Source: Rhyacophila brunnea (Eukaryota > Arthropoda > Insecta > Trichoptera > Rhyacophilidae). Taken from it: 64,000 bases of DNA. Below are positions 10,774 through 23,275 of this stretch, piece by piece; position 1 is the stretch's first letter, and the number at the start of each line of letters is the position of its first letter. Position numbers and translations under genes: made by a program. Location of the stretch: assembly GCA_022495005.1 (NCBI GenBank), contig JAGYXB010000083.1, positions 434,001-498,000 of the forward strand, written 5' to 3'. Below the pieces are notes generated by a model. That model ran no database searches. It was not told where the DNA came from and saw only the letters and a program-made list of their open reading frames with translations.

Positions 10774-11324
10774 TAGAGTTGGGTTTCGGGAATTTCCCGT
10801 CGGAAATTCTTGAGAAATTTTCCAGATTTTCCATCCCGAATGTCGAGAATTGAAATTTTGAACATTTCGGGAAATCCCGGATCTCGAGAATCTTTTCTCG
10901 GGATTCGGGTAATATTAACTGAAAAAAGTAGACAGAAAACACAAAAAGTTCAAGGACTGATCGGGGCATTTAACTTAATTAAGCCAACGTCGACTCAAGA
11001 GCGCAATTTTTGCAATATCAGGGAATTTTGTATCTTAAAAGCGTACGCGATTGTCAGACACAGCGATTGACAGTCTGTGTTTTTTAAAATTCTATTTTAA
11101 TGAGTAATGTTTTGAATTATTTTTGTTTTCCTACTTCTATTTTGTTTGTCTTCTTACATAAATAAAAAAAAATATATTTTTTTTGAATTTGTATGTTTTT
11201 ACACTGATTTTAGGATTTTTACAGGTTTTTTTTTAAATTTCCTGTTTTTTCGAGAATTCTCGAGAATTCATTTCTGGAAATCCCGAATCTCGAGATTGAT
11301 TTTCTCGGGAAATACCCAACTCTA
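10774..11324. mobile_element. hAT-like MITE, 551 bp
   Basis: The inverted ends are tagagttgggt...tcgggaa and ttctcgggaaat..acccaactcta. The flanking 8-mers tgcgcaag (10766-10773) and cgcgcaag (11325-11332) match at 7 of 8 positions, as expected for an old hAT-type duplication. The interior is rich in palindromic words such as ctcgagaatt and tctcgggat. No transposase is encoded. A partly similar sequence (cgggatcccgag, tttcgggattg) lies at about 31311-31400. Confidence 0.7.
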
Positions 11325-11332
11325 CGCGCAAG

Positions 11333-12162
11333 TGACCTTTTCAATCTTCTATGCAATTTTATTATGCTGTTTATTATACGGTATAGATACCTAAGTTTCA
11401 AAACTTTTTCTCTGAATACTGAAATATTTAGCAACTTCCTCGAAGTGCCTTCAGGTCCCTCAGTTTGAGAATCACTGTTTTACTTAATGTGGACCCAACG
11501 ATAGTTTAGACTAGACCCTTTTTCGATAAAATAATAACATTGAACATGTTCGCTTACGAGTGAATCATTTAGGTCGGCCGGTAGCATCAATAAATTCAGT
11601 ATATTAAGTACTCAATAAAAATATTATATTCTTTGTGGAACATGTAGGTACTTAATGATAAAACGAATTAAAAAACATTTTTTTAATAACATATCATTTT
11701 GGATAATATTGTGACCTTTGGTAAGTATTACATTACCTGTCAGCCAATACCAACATTGAAATCTAAATTAATAACCTGTTATTAGCATTAATGACCATAT
11801 ACGTTAAATTTATGTGTTTCGTTTCCTAATACATAGGTACGTTCTTTTATAATATCTATAGATCGGCTACTAATTTTTGTCAGAAGTTTTGGAAAACACA
11901 GTGCCGTGTGTTTATGGAATTGCGCTGAGTGATATTCGTGTTGTTTTGGAGGAATTTAAACAACAGAATAGCCCTGCGTACAAGACACTATATTTGCGTG
12001 GAAGCCAGGAAGCTCCTCCAGTCGAGTCAATTGCATATCGCAATATATAGTTTTACATGATAAAAACAAAAAATACGTTAATATTCTTCATTTTTATAAA
12101 AATATTAATTTATTATATATTTTTTTTATCTGATCATTAATTAAGCACGATGAGATATGACA
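11333..12162. other. No gene or element recognised
   Basis: AT-rich sequence with stops in all frames. A moderately GC-rich stretch at about 11900-12040 has no recognisable coding content. Confidence 0.45.
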
Positions 12163-12170
12163 GGGCATGA

Positions 12171-12694
12171 CAATAGCGAATGGTGCGGCAGGCTGTAAGA
12201 TCCGCCATAAATAGTGCATATTAATCTTTGTTAGTCATGTTTTTATTGAACTAAGCTACAATGTGTAGATAGTGTTTGTTAGTTTTTAAAATTTAATCAA
12301 ACCCTGCATAAACCAAACCATAATAGTTTTGGTATATTTTGGGCGATACGACAACATGGTGCACACTTTTTCATTCATTTGTTTTCGTTGGATCAAGAAT
12401 ACATATTACACATATTATTGTTGGTTATTTTTTTTAAATTCATTAAGCCCTGCCTAACCCAACTATAATAGATAAAAAATATTATTTTATCTATAAAATA
12501 TCCAAAGTTATATATGATTTAATTGCATAATTTTTGACTATTATCTATTAATAGCATGGTTTTCGCAGGGTTTAATTGAATTTTAAAAACCAACCAACAC
12601 GATCTGTAAATTGTAGTCTTATTTCAATGAAAACAAATACGTATGGCTGACAATATGGCGGATCTTAACAACCTACCTCCACCCTTCGCCATTG
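12171..12694. mobile_element. Palindromic hAT-type MITE, family A copy 1
   Basis: The ends are caatagcgaatggtg and acccttcgccattg. The flanking 8-mers gggcatga (12163-12170) and gggcatca (12695-12702) match at 7 of 8. Each half carries gatccgccataaatagtgca and then gttttcattgaa-type words, so the element is nearly self-complementary. Other copies lie at 22888, 25385, 33650 and 44516. It is non-coding. Confidence 0.8.
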
Positions 12695-12702
12695 GGGCAT
12701 CA

Positions 12703-13648
12703 TAATGGTATGAATATATTTCCTGCAAAGTTGACATTCTTCCCCAAATTCTTAGTTTTCGACTTATATGTACCGGGCACCGTAATCGGTATATATCAGA
12801 ATTGTCAGTGTTATTGTCAGAATGGGGCGTGGTGTGGAAATAATATATAATAGTTAGTGACCTTTAAACTAGATAGAATCAAGATCTGTCAATTAATTCA
12901 CACCTTTGCCGCCTGGCGCGACAATTGCGACATTGGTGAATTATTCAGCAGGATAAATTGGGCGGATATATCAATCAGCCGAAATCGCCACCCCGGAAAT
13001 CGATCACACGTTCGATAACGACCTGGCATGTACTCCCTACCGCAAGTTAGATAGAAATCATATTTGTTTCCTTGGGAGGGCGCATTGTAGGGCGGCGATT
13101 TCATAAGTTATTCATGCCGCCCATACGATTTCCACTCTCCGCCCACGCGAGCAGCCCTCCGCCTCTTTGTCAATAGCTAATGAAGCTTACTAACCTTATA
13201 ATTAGGGCTGCGACTCGTTTTGTCAATTTACGGGGAAAAAATAATAATTACTGCTAATCCGATGGTTTAATGTCAAAGTAAGTAATCTACCTGTGAAGTT
13301 ATGGTTGCGGCTGGCAAAATCACAGCCTTCCAGAAATTCGTACTATAATCGGAAAAATGTGTCGAAGAACAGATCGGATAGAACCACCAGACCAACATAT
13401 CCCGTATCACGATTCCTACGTTTGTGAACGTTTCAGCAGAGCTATTCTTAACAATTAACACGGTTACACGTTTCCGTTATTTTTATTGGTCAAAATTAAC
13501 ACGGAATCAATTCCATAAACCAGACGGTTATCTACAATAATTGGTAATTCGTAATACGGCGAAAATTTACGTTGGTACGCCTGTCGTGAAATACGTAATA
13601 TCTTATTTGTGGAGCTTGGTCAAATTCGGGTATGCTTGTACAGGCGCA
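12703..13648. other. No gene recognised
   Basis: Moderately GC-rich for this window around 12890-13160 (cgccacccc, gcccacgcgagcagcc), with short minus-strand frames (12898-13104, 13273-13461). These show no recognisable domain or start context. It may be an old element, but no ends were found. Confidence 0.35.
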
Positions 13649-13650
13649 TA

Positions 13651-16491
13651 TGGGCATTTTCGCCAAAGTTTGTACATGTTTGAAATTTGGGTGATATTAT
13701 TTTTTCACTCAAATTAATCATTTTTATATAGCTAGCAGATTCCTTGTTCTGTTGCCGAATTAGTGACAGCAATTTTTCAGCAAAATATTGATTAATACAA
13801 TATTTATATCATTTTTCTTATCAAATTGGGCATAATAAGTTTCCTTTCCGTGACCATGAAACTAAGCTTATAAAACATGAATGATACACTTTTAATCACT
13901 TAAAAAAGCTTTATTAGATTAAAAAACCATACACTTAAAAATAAAACTACAAATAGTCAAAACATATTATTGAATTTTAATTCGTGGGCACATTTCGTTC
14001 CTCTCCGTTACCGTATGTCTATAATGGCAGAGCATTTTTCCTTTAGTTTTTGAAAAAACCAATCAATGTTCGTTCTGCTATTTTTTTAAAGACAGTAATC
14101 ACTTTTACTACATTTTATTGGAAAAATACATAAGTTTCGTTATTTAATAATCAAATGAAAAATAGTTAACGTTCAACTTTTTTTGGGACATTTTCGGAAT
14201 GTAACGAAATGGTAACGGAGTGTAATTTGTAAAGCTAAAGTTACATGTAACCATAAAAACAATTTTTTGTTTTATAAAATTTATTTGAATTTTTTGATAG
14301 TTAGATATTATTCAACGTGTGTCACAATAACAAAACAAACCAAACTTAATCACTAAAATAGACATATTTTATAATAAATTTCACAATACTAGTAAAATAA
14401 GGTAGGTAATAATTTTGACACACTACACATTACCATAACTTTTATTTGGCATTTATATTATTTGTAACTCAGATAAAAAATATTTTAAAGCAAATTAACA
14501 ATATATGAAAAAAATTAAATCAGCAAGGGATTCAGACGCCTAGACGTCCTAGCGCGGCACGGAGTATATAACTTTTACGAAAATAATTACAGTCGAACTC
14601 AGTTATTACGATCTCGGACATAGCGAGATCTCGGATGTAATAAGGAAACATTTGTTGACATTTGGTTTATGACTTTCGCCATACATTTAATTTATTCACT
14701 GTTATAACGAGCAACTTATCGGATATACCGAGCTAAAATACTGTTAATGTGTCGATCGTTTTAAAACATTTCGACCCTAAGCAATAAAATCCGATTGGAC
14801 AGGATGCCGCTGGGGTCGGATTACGTTTATGACACTAGTAAAGTGTCTAAGTACCTACCTTATTGGTGTTTCACCGACAATAATAAAAAAGTATCCACGC
14901 ATATGGTTGAAAACTCCAAGGTTTGTGAAGTCCGTAGGTACCTACCAGCGTTCATTACAATAAACAACTTCTTTTGTAGTTTATGAATGCCATGCTCGTT
15001 TCGGGGATTTTACGATGGTTTCCAAATTTTTTATTTTCGACTTTTTGTGTAATGTGACATGCTCATTTAAAAATACCTATTCTCTGATATAACGAGTAAC
15101 GCTTATAACAAGCAAATTCAGTCGGTCCCATCTCCCTCGTAATAACCAAGTTCGACTGTATGTTGTCTTGAAATTTACTTGTATTCATCAACATAAAATG
15201 TAGCTATACAGGTTGATTGTAATCAAGACGTACTTTTCTGACATTTCGCGAATACCTACAGTTCCAGGTAATAAATCTAATAGGGTACACATTTCTGTTA
15301 AACGTGACAAAAAAATACTTTTTCATACATTTTTATAAATTTCTATGCCTAAAATGTATGGAGAAGTTTTAAAATTTTGGTGGCGTATAACAGAAAGAGT
15401 ATGATAGAGTCAGTGCCTGTCTCGCAATTATTTCAGTCTGGTGTATTTTCTTTTCCTTCTGTTGTTTTTTTATCTGCCCATACTTTTATCTGCGCTAGTT
15501 TTGCGTATTCAGACATATCACATACTTTTTTAATCTTTATTATATAGTCAGGTTATTTTCTATATTTTTTAATGAAAATATTTTTGTTTTTCATACGAAC
15601 AGACAAAATAAAACTTTTTATAATCTATGAAGAACTAAACACACAATGTAAACCCAACTTTATGCATTCCATTTCGTTACTTTTACATTCCACATATACG
15701 TTACCACCAATATAGTTTCGGAACGGAAGTAACGGATTGTGTTTCAGAAGTGGTTGAAGCCAAAATTTAGCTTAGTTTTATTGTTAAACCTGCGATATGT
15801 TTTATTACATCTGTAGTATGAAAGATAAGCTCCATATATATAGTATGTGAAATGGAAATATGTGATTTCTTACCTTACAAATCGTGGTAACAGTAGTGGA
15901 ACTCCTTAAATGACCAACCCAGAAAGCAACCTGTTCCGATAGCGATACCGACACACACCAACAATTTAAAATGTAAATGGCGATCAGTGTTATACAAAAG
16001 TGTTGCTACATTAAAAAAATACATATTTATAGTGGAATTTTTTCGCCTTCATGCTAAAATCGTGGTAACGGAATGTGGAATTCCGCTTTTTCAAATATCC
16101 TGGGACACACTTTAAACGTGATTTTTTTCAATATTGGTCCAAATTTACGGAAAAACCTGTATATGTTCCAAAAATATATAATGTAAGCTGTTGAAGACAC
16201 TTCGAATTTAATTTTACACACTCAAAATTAATGACGAAATCAGACTTTGTTTATTTGAATTTAGGGGTGGGACATGGTAAAAACACACTACCTTTCGATC
16301 TAAATAATCAATTAAAAATATATACTGGTCAGACAGTTGTATTTAACTGATCGAATAAAGTAAATTAATAAATTTTCATGTTAAAAAGACATAACTTTCC
16401 AATATTCTATAATATAATAACTATGAAAAAATCAATCGAAGTCATGGGACATGCCAAAAACGCAATGTACAAACTTTGGCGAAAATGCCCA
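13651..16491. mobile_element. TA-flanked non-coding element with iterated terminal motif (type 1)
   Basis: The termini are a 27-bp perfect inverted repeat: tgggcattttcgccaaag plus tttgtacat at 13651-13677, and its complement at 16465-16491. Both are flanked by TA. Degenerate copies of the terminal head TGGG(A)CAT recur inside in one orientation at about 13827, 13985, 14184, 16101, 16268 and 16445. A second word, GTAACGGAnTGT or its complement, recurs near 14015, 14213, 15670, 15702, 15725, 15888 and 16063. No transposase frame is present. A Tigger-like MITE (14590-15158) is inserted in it. The superfamily cannot be assigned from what I see. Confidence 0.75.
14590..15158. mobile_element. Tigger/pogo-like MITE, 569 bp
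   Basis: The ends cagtcgaactcagttatta and taataaccaagttcgactg are inverted and flanked by TA on both sides (14588-14589, 15159-15160). This is the terminal style of pogo/Tigger elements. The interior has repeated words such as tatcggatataccgag and aacgagtaacg. No transposase remains. It is nested in 13651-16491. Confidence 0.78.
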
Positions 16492-16493
16492 TA

Positions 16494-17725
16494 TATGGTT
16501 TTTCCACCTTAACTTCGAAACTTTGTATATAAACACAAAAATCAAATTAGAATTGAACATAACCTACAATTTTATTAGTCATGTCACCCGGACGCATAAA
16601 TATGTTACAGTAAGAATGTACAATTTAAATAATTTGTTTCATATTATGTACTACAGTGAATGTGTCTAGAAATATCTTATACCTAATGGTATTACCTATT
16701 ATGTCACGTAATATTATGTTTAAATATAGTTGCATCTCAATTATCAATGTGTAATTGACGTAGGTACTCTATCTCACTCTAAATGTTAACACGGCCAAGA
16801 GAGGGGTGTTGAAAGATAACACTTTTGACAAGTAACTTCTTGTGATAATTAAATGCCTGAATACATACAGTGATAAATGTGATATATTTATCACATGCAT
16901 CACTTTTTGGGTGTTAAGTGATAATAATATGTTAGAATAGCCTCGCAGGGCAGTTAGTTACCTAACATGAACCCAAGTGCGCTTTGATTGAATTAAAAAT
17001 GACTTCTTGAATAAAAAAATGTACATATTCGACGGGCACGGATAACTAACAAAAATAAAAATTATAAATAAATAAATATAAAAAAAACCAATGCAAATTA
17101 AAGCTAATTCAAAACTGACGAAAATTCTTTCTAAAGAGATCGTCACAATGTGAAGACATTTTCATGTCTCCAGTAAGACACTTTTTTTAATGCAATAAAA
17201 TTAACATCAAGTATTAATATAACTACACAACTTGCCGATGGTTTATGGTTTTATTTATTATCTATGATCACTCAATTTGTCATCCCTGTAAAAATTCGTC
17301 ATTGAAGTCTTCAGAAAGGCAATTTACCGGACTCATTTATTATTAGTTTTGTTTACCTTACAGCTGACCTACTGTGTCGATTCCGGCCGCGGCGGTTTGT
17401 TGCAATTTTCATAATGAAACTCGAATGAATACTGAATAAAATATTATTAATCTTTCAATGCTTTCGCGTGTCGAATAAATTTGTTGGGTAGTTTCAGGTG
17501 AGCAATGTACCTACCGGTTTTCCGGTATCTACCCCATGGCACCTCACCGGTCATAGAGCTTTTTATTAGCCACCGTGTAACGATATCAATAATTATTAAT
17601 TACTTGATTAGACACGAATTTAGGTACCTCAACTTTTATAGAAATAATACAGTATCGACAGATGTTTGATTGGAATTTGAACATTAAATTATCGTCATTG
17701 ATATAAATTTATTACTATATCATTT
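16494..17725. other. No gene recognised
   Basis: AT-rich sequence. A palindromic word pair, gtgataaa...tttatcac, occurs at 16870-16894. No element limits or coding similarity were seen. Confidence 0.45.
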
Positions 17726-17981
17726 CGCACCATCGCAACTAAACCGCCACCAGTCCAAATTTACGTGTTTTGAGTTAATTACTACGTGTCCATTGTCTAT
17801 CGTTCATAGTATATGTACCGAAAATTATAATATCTCTAAGTCATCAAATTCAAGTCAAAACTTCATTCAATATCTAAACATATTTCAAAAACACAGTACA
17901 AAAATGCGAAAGGTAAAAACTTCAAAGCTGATTTTCTGTTTGAGGTTTTTTGGATTGTGGCAGTTTAGTTGCGATGGTGCG
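17726..17981. mobile_element. Short inverted-repeat MITE, 256 bp
   Basis: The word cgcaccatcgcaactaaa plus ccgccacca at 17726 is mirrored by ttgtggcagtttagttgc plus gatggtgcg ending at 17981. The arms are about 33 bp with two or three mismatches. No clear target duplication was found. It is non-coding. Confidence 0.7.
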
Positions 17982-18454
17982 ATTTATCGATTTTAGCGAT
18001 TCGAGTTTCTACTTTTGGCATCTTCAGACATCCGTCAGGCACTGTGCATATTCACCTTATTGTCGCATAATATGGAACTCATCACGTATTCTAAAACATC
18101 AAAATACTACTTAATATTCTAATACATGGGCTGTTCTTATATTCAATAATATTATTTTATTATTATATAAACATAAGGTATTTTAGTACAACACTCAACA
18201 CTATAGTTTCTCAGTCTTCTGTCACTTGGACAATTAATTCTCCACTTAAAAATAATTCCTTTTACGATCTTTTAATATATTATATGTTGTTTAATGTGCG
18301 TGGTGCCTGGAGCTGCTTAAAGGCGAAACCTGGACTTAGAAACCGTTTCAATTTCATTTAGAATTTTTACTTTTTAATCACAGTTATTAATTAATACACA
18401 TTTATTGAACATACACAATTTGAAAGCACCTCAGAACCGAAAGACGAAAAAATA
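17982..18454. other. No gene recognised
   Basis: AT-rich sequence with no supported feature. Confidence 0.4.
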
Positions 18455-18531
18455 CGACGCCGAGCGGGACTTCAACCCGCATCCATCTAATTCCCAACAA
18501 TGTGCTTATCAATTATTGAGCCACGTGAGTC
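18455..18531 (-). tRNA. tRNA-like sequence (pseudogene or SINE head)
   Basis: Read on the minus strand, about 77 nt resemble a tRNA. An A-box-like stretch (gtggctcaataattgataag) is followed by a T-arm with a perfect 5-bp stem, gcggg-ttgaagt-cccgc, which approximates a pol III B box. The acceptor stem pairs poorly and the anticodon arm is unclear. It is better regarded as a decayed tRNA or the head of a tRNA-derived SINE than as a working tRNA. Confidence 0.38.
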
Positions 18532-19174
18532 TTATTTAATTACCACGAAATTAGCTACTAGCCATACAACCGAAGAGATTTACAAATTTCTCTTATATTG
18601 GCCACTGGCTTTTGTAGTTTGAATCAAGCTACCAATAATAGGTTTGATTTACTAACCAGCGTTAGAAAGCTCTCCGAGTTTTAGTCTTAACGTAGGTTTT
18701 CAGATCTTGTGAATTATTCGTTGAATAAAAATATAGTTCATTACTTACACATTGATTAGGTCATCACGGCTTATAGGATTGTATCCTGACTTACTCCAAC
18801 AACGCTCTTCACCTATCCCGCATCCGAAGTGACCACTTTCCAATTCGGTAACTGAACATACAGCAGGCATCGGTAACTACATCTAGCCGGCATTTTTGGC
18901 CTGCCTCTTCTGCACCTTACTGGATTGCTCGACATTACTCCCTACGCAGGTCCACTGTATTTCATAATATGGTGCATATGCACAATTGATTTAAATGCAA
19001 CACACAAATTTCGTATAGACCGCAGAGATTAGCATTGTGTCTTTGTTTCCGATGATTTCCGTTCTTGATTGGCCCATATACCTATACGGTTGCGAATTAA
19101 AAAAAAACATATTTAGGGGTCGGTAAATTCGTAGCATTAATGTTATAGTTTCCGAAGCTTGTGTGAGCATAAGA
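18532..19174. other. No gene recognised
   Basis: This stretch includes a less AT-rich part at about 18770-18960 with a repeated word (cggtaactgaac / cggtaactacat). It has no coding features. Confidence 0.35.
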
Positions 19175-19562
19175 GGGCTCGCACATCAGAACTCGCCGCA
19201 TGCGTCTTACGACGAATTCGTCGATGTGATGTCATCGTAAACCAAGAAACAAACGTTATCAAATGGAGCTTCGCAGATTGGCCAATGCAACTGCGACGCT
19301 CGACGATCCGTAGATGCAACATGTCGCATATCATACAGCCTGCATGTTGGATCTAAAAGAAGTCGACTCCGCGCAAGCGCACAGCTGCACAAACAGCCAT
19401 TTCTCTCCAGACTGTCGCCGCGTTCGGAGCAGCACGATGCGGCGAATGTCGATATTGCTAGGCAGATGTGCGAGGTTTTATCAAGGAACACCGCCTGCCC
19501 GTTTTCGGAAGCTTTGATTTATGACGGTTAGGCACACGAGGCGAGTTGTGATGTGCGAGCCG
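19175..19562. mobile_element. GC-rich inverted-repeat MITE
   Basis: The word ggctcgcacatcagaactc plus gcc near 19176 is mirrored by ggcgagttgtgatgtgcgag plus cc ending at about 19562. The interior is unusually GC-rich, and the frames in both directions (19143-19517) are overlapping shadows without domain content. No target duplication was found, so the ends are approximate. Confidence 0.6.
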
Positions 19563-20076
19563 GCTAAGCTTTACAAGACGTGAAAGTGGCGCGAGATAAT
19601 AGATAGACGGAACTGAAAAAAACTCTTTACCTTCCAATACGTCATGATTTGGTAATTTCGTTTAGCGACGATCGTTTTTCTTTAATTGATTTCCTATATC
19701 ATTATGTTTTTTCATGAGCTTTATTATTCGGGACAAAGGTGGATGCCCATAATATTATGCTGTATTAGTACTTACCAACTACCCCTTAATACAGCTCCTG
19801 TACGTACAATATACAGTCGAAACGTTTTAAAACATGTACTTATCTGTTCTATTTTTGGAGAATTGCTTATTTGTGTTTCGTGACACAAAAAATAACCAAG
19901 GTTGGACAATTCCTAATTTCGATTATTGAATCCGAGAACCAACAATAAAATGAATTGATTGTCATCGTACCTCTTCAAGTATCTCAACTTAAATAATATT
20001 ATATAAGTACTTAATATAAAGACTTGACATACACAGTAAAACAAATGGTTTTTCTTTGGTATCCTATCATATCTTA
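19563..20076. other. No gene recognised
   Basis: AT-rich sequence between two DNA elements. No supported feature. Confidence 0.4.
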
Positions 20077-20078
20077 TA

Positions 20079-21007
20079 AAGGGTGTTTTTTTAGAGGTAT
20101 AGAACTTTGAAATGGAATAAAACAAAGATGACTTTTTATATTGACATGAAATTTACTTTATTCGAAAGATGCTCTTCTGGCATTATAATTTAAATATGAC
20201 TTCTGGCATATGACCGCCACGGCTGGCTCGGACGTAGTCTAATCTGGAGGTCCAATTTTCGATGACTTTTTCCAACATTTGTGGCCGTATATCGGCAATA
20301 ACGCGGCGAATGTTGTCCTCCAAGTGGTCAATCGTTTCGGGCTTATTGGCGTAGACTAGCGACTTCACATATCCCCACAGAAAATAGTCAAGCGGCGTTA
20401 AATCGCACGATCTTGGAGGCCAATTCACGGGTCCGAAACGTGAAACTATGCGGTTACCAAACGTTTCCTTCAATAAATCAATTGTGGCACGAGCTGTGTG
20501 ACATGTTGCGCCGTCTTGTTGAAACCACAGCTCCTGCACATCATGGTTGTTCAATTGATGAACGAAAAAGTCAGTAATCATGGCTCTATAGCGGTCACCA
20601 TTGACTGTAACGTTCTGGCCAGCATCGTTTTTAAAGAAGTACGGACCAATTATTCCACCAGCCCATAAAGCACACCAAACAGTCAATTTTTCTGGATGTA
20701 ACGGTGTCTCAACATACACTTGAGGATTATCATCACTCCAAATACGGCAGTTTTGTTTATTGACGTATCCATTCAACCAAAAGTGAGCTTCATCGCTAAA
20801 CAAAATTCGCTTATGAAAATCGGGATCAACGGCAATCTTGTTTTAAAATAAATTTTCACAATTTGGAAGCGTTATTCAGGCGTCAGTCTATTCATGTTGA
20901 AATGCCAAACCAAACTAAACATAAATCACTTAACAGCTGACAAAATGGCCGCCAATTAAAAAAGTGCTGCCAGCTTAAAGTTCTATACCTCTAAAAAAAA
21001 CACCCGT
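20079..21007 (-). mobile_element. Tc1/mariner-superfamily element, internally deleted (929 bp)
   Basis: The left end gggtgtttttttagaggtat plus agaactt and the right end agttctatacctc plus taaaaaaaacaccc are inverted repeats of about 28 bp, differing mainly by one T in the run. TA lies outside both ends. The transposase frame is on the minus strand and lacks its N-terminal part, so this copy cannot be autonomous. The near-perfect ends and an open frame suggest a comparatively young insertion. Confidence 0.88.
20183..20842 (-). pseudogene. Mariner-like transposase, C-terminal two thirds
   Basis: The frame encodes a DDE transposase catalytic domain. FSDEAHFWLNGYVN supplies the first Asp, WFQQDGATCHTA the second, and PRSCDLTPLDYFLWG the third, 37 positions after the second. 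The frame is intact to its stop at 20183, and similarity continues upstream of the first ATG (20803) through DPDFHKRIL to a stop near 20845. About 130 residues with the helix-turn-helix DNA-binding domain are missing, because only about 160 bp separate the frame from the right terminal repeat. Spacing and wording fit the DD37D-like branches rather than classic DD34D mariners. This is a cut-down copy that could be mobilised only in trans. Confidence 0.88.
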
Positions 21008-21009
21008 TA

Positions 21010-22226
21010 CATACTTATATTAATTTATCGTTCGGTAATTTTGGTGAAATTGTTGCAAGCTATGATAAAAATTAATAAGTTTTCCAATTGAAAATAAGGA
21101 CATAACCACAAGATGTTAGGTAGGTATTTGGCATACATTTTAACGAATAGTTGATCTATTTACAAAATTATGTTTGGCAACCTTTTTCACGTCACCATAC
21201 ACTATTCAAATAATTATAAAATTTTCGTGACACACTGAAGAATATTTATTTTTCAAGACTCAGTGTTCGGACTACCTGTAACAGAGGGGTACCATATTAT
21301 GACATTTTTGTGATAGTGACTATGCAACTTTTTGGAGTGAGTGAATTGGTAACCAAAATTCAAATTAATATTCCTTACTTTGAGACATTGGAAGATAGTG
21401 ATTATAAACAATTGTGTTTATAATCGCCATCTTTGGCATCCTATTTCGAGATTTTGTTATAATATAAAATATAAGACACACGTATGACATGCTGTGAGAT
21501 TATTAACTTAATTACGTATGCACATTTAAATAGGTAAGCAGTGAAATTATTAAATTAAATTCAAAGGATGTAAACTTACCAATTGCTGGCGGCCCATGTG
21601 TTGAGAAGCTGTGGACAAGTACTTATATCTATATATTTGATGCCTACATCACACCTGAGTCCTGTACGTTTCTAAGAAATAAATACTTATCAACTCAGGC
21701 GAAGATGTGTATACAACTGTATCTACTAAATTATTAGGACCCTCACGTACGATAATTGTATCTTAAATAAATTATTTTATGTTACTTAATCCCTTTTTTG
21801 TTTTAATTATATTAAAGGTAGTTAAGTAGTTAATAAGATTCTTACTTCAGTATATTAAAATAAGTTTTATTGGCACTTTTTTAATGTGTGATTTTCTTCA
21901 TATTTTACCAAATTTAAATTGAATAATTAGGTAGCACTTTAATGGTCATTATAAAGTTTTTTTTTCTGTGTGGTACACGCAATCATTTTTTATAACTTTC
22001 ATTGTTGTTTACAGCACGAGTAAACACTTGTGTTTTTGTCAAATTTCAGTTTAACCATTAAAATATAGATGCGATAAATATATGCGTTTTTAACATTTAC
22101 ATAAACATTTTCCCGTTCATATTATTTGTGATTGTTGAAAGCCGATCGCCTATAGTAATTCAATTTGGAAAGCGCTTCAGAGAGTATAAGAGCTATTAGT
22201 TAAAGTTTGTCGCAATTAAGTACAGC
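21010..22226. other. No gene recognised
   Basis: AT-rich sequence. A palindromic word, gattataaaca-attg-tgtttataatc, occurs near 21398-21424. No supported gene or delimited element. Confidence 0.4.
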
Positions 22227-22297
22227 GCATTTAGCATAGTGGTATATGTGCATGGGCGCGAAACCCGAGAGATGCAGGTTTGATTCCTGCGGGATGT
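22227..22297 (+). tRNA. tRNA-like sequence (probably pseudogene)
   Basis: A 71-nt stretch has tRNA-Gly-like layout: gcattta as 5' acceptor, A-box-like tagcatagtggta, and a T-arm with a perfect stem gcagg-tttgatt-cctgc (B box with one change). The acceptor pairs as G-U, C-G, A-U, U-A, U-G and U-G with one mismatch. The anticodon arm gives only three firm pairs and no T before the anticodon, so the identity cannot be assigned. A T-rich tract follows at about 22305-22325, as for a pol III terminator. Confidence 0.42.
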
Positions 22298-22887
22298 CTT
22301 ACATTTTTCAAAAAAGATTTTTTCTATTGGTTATAATTAGGGCCCGGATTTATATGCTAGTGCATGTTTTGTTAGGGTGTATGCACAGCTATGAGAGTTG
22401 CACAGAAATCTATTTTGAAAGACATAGAATCCAAAAATAAAATTTTATTGTGCATATAAATGCATATTTGAGACGTTAGACCATATTTGAGATATTAGTG
22501 CATATTTCATAAATAAATGCATATTTTAGAGCTTTTGAATTTATAATTTGTCCAATCGCCTCTGTGGACGTTGAGAGGTCATTTTCCGCATATAAACAAA
22601 ATACTGACAGATACCTATGCTGAAAAATTGAATGCTAGAGCGTAATATTGGAAAAATTATTGTAATTTTTTTTTCGGGCAAAAAACAGAAAATAGTATTT
22701 AGGAATAAGGGTGTCGTTTTTGTTTTTTAAGTTATGTTTGGTTTACATTGCATTTATTATTCAATTATTTGTACTTGTGAAAAAACTGTATTTTGAAAAC
22801 AACTGTAATTGATTAACTTTATATTACTTAATTGTTTGTGTTTTTTTGTTCTGCTATCGTATTATGTTGAAAAATTATTATATATAT
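22298..22887. other. No gene recognised
   Basis: The words gtgcatataaatgcatatt and gtgcatatttcataaataaa recur near 22450-22520, giving a degenerate short repeat. At 22555-22630 the DNA reads similarly to the last codons of a hAT transposase (SVDVERSFSAY-like in one frame), but too briefly to call. Confidence 0.35.
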
Positions 22888-23275
22888 CAATGGCGAAGGG
22901 TGGAGGTAGACTTTACGATCTGACATACATAGTGCACATTAAACTTTGTCAGTAAAACGTATTCGCTAATACTACCTACAATGTGTAGATGGCGTTTATG
23001 TCATAGTAGATAAATATTCGTTCATCTATAAAATATCTAAAATTGTGGAATTAAGTCATACGTAGGTACTTTTAGATATTTTATAGATAGAAGAATATTT
23101 TTTTATCGATTATGGGTTGGTTTTGCAGGGTTTATTTAATTAAAAAAAACTTATCAACACCAATTCTGTAATACGTATTCTTAAATCAATGAAAACAAAT
23201 AAGTATGACTGGCAAAGTTTAGTGTGCATTATTTTATGTCGAATCTTAACAGCGTAACTCCACCCCTCGCCACTG
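22888..23275. mobile_element. Palindromic hAT-type MITE, family A copy 2 (shortened)
   Basis: The ends caatggcgaagggtggagg and ccacccctcgccactg match the family. The core has been shortened to 388 bp. The flanks (atatatat and gatattat) give only a weak duplication. It is non-coding. Confidence 0.75.

Noticed and set aside
22227..22297. Functional tRNA gene
   Set aside because: The acceptor stem depends on several G-U pairs plus a mismatch, and the anticodon loop lacks the usual T at position 33.
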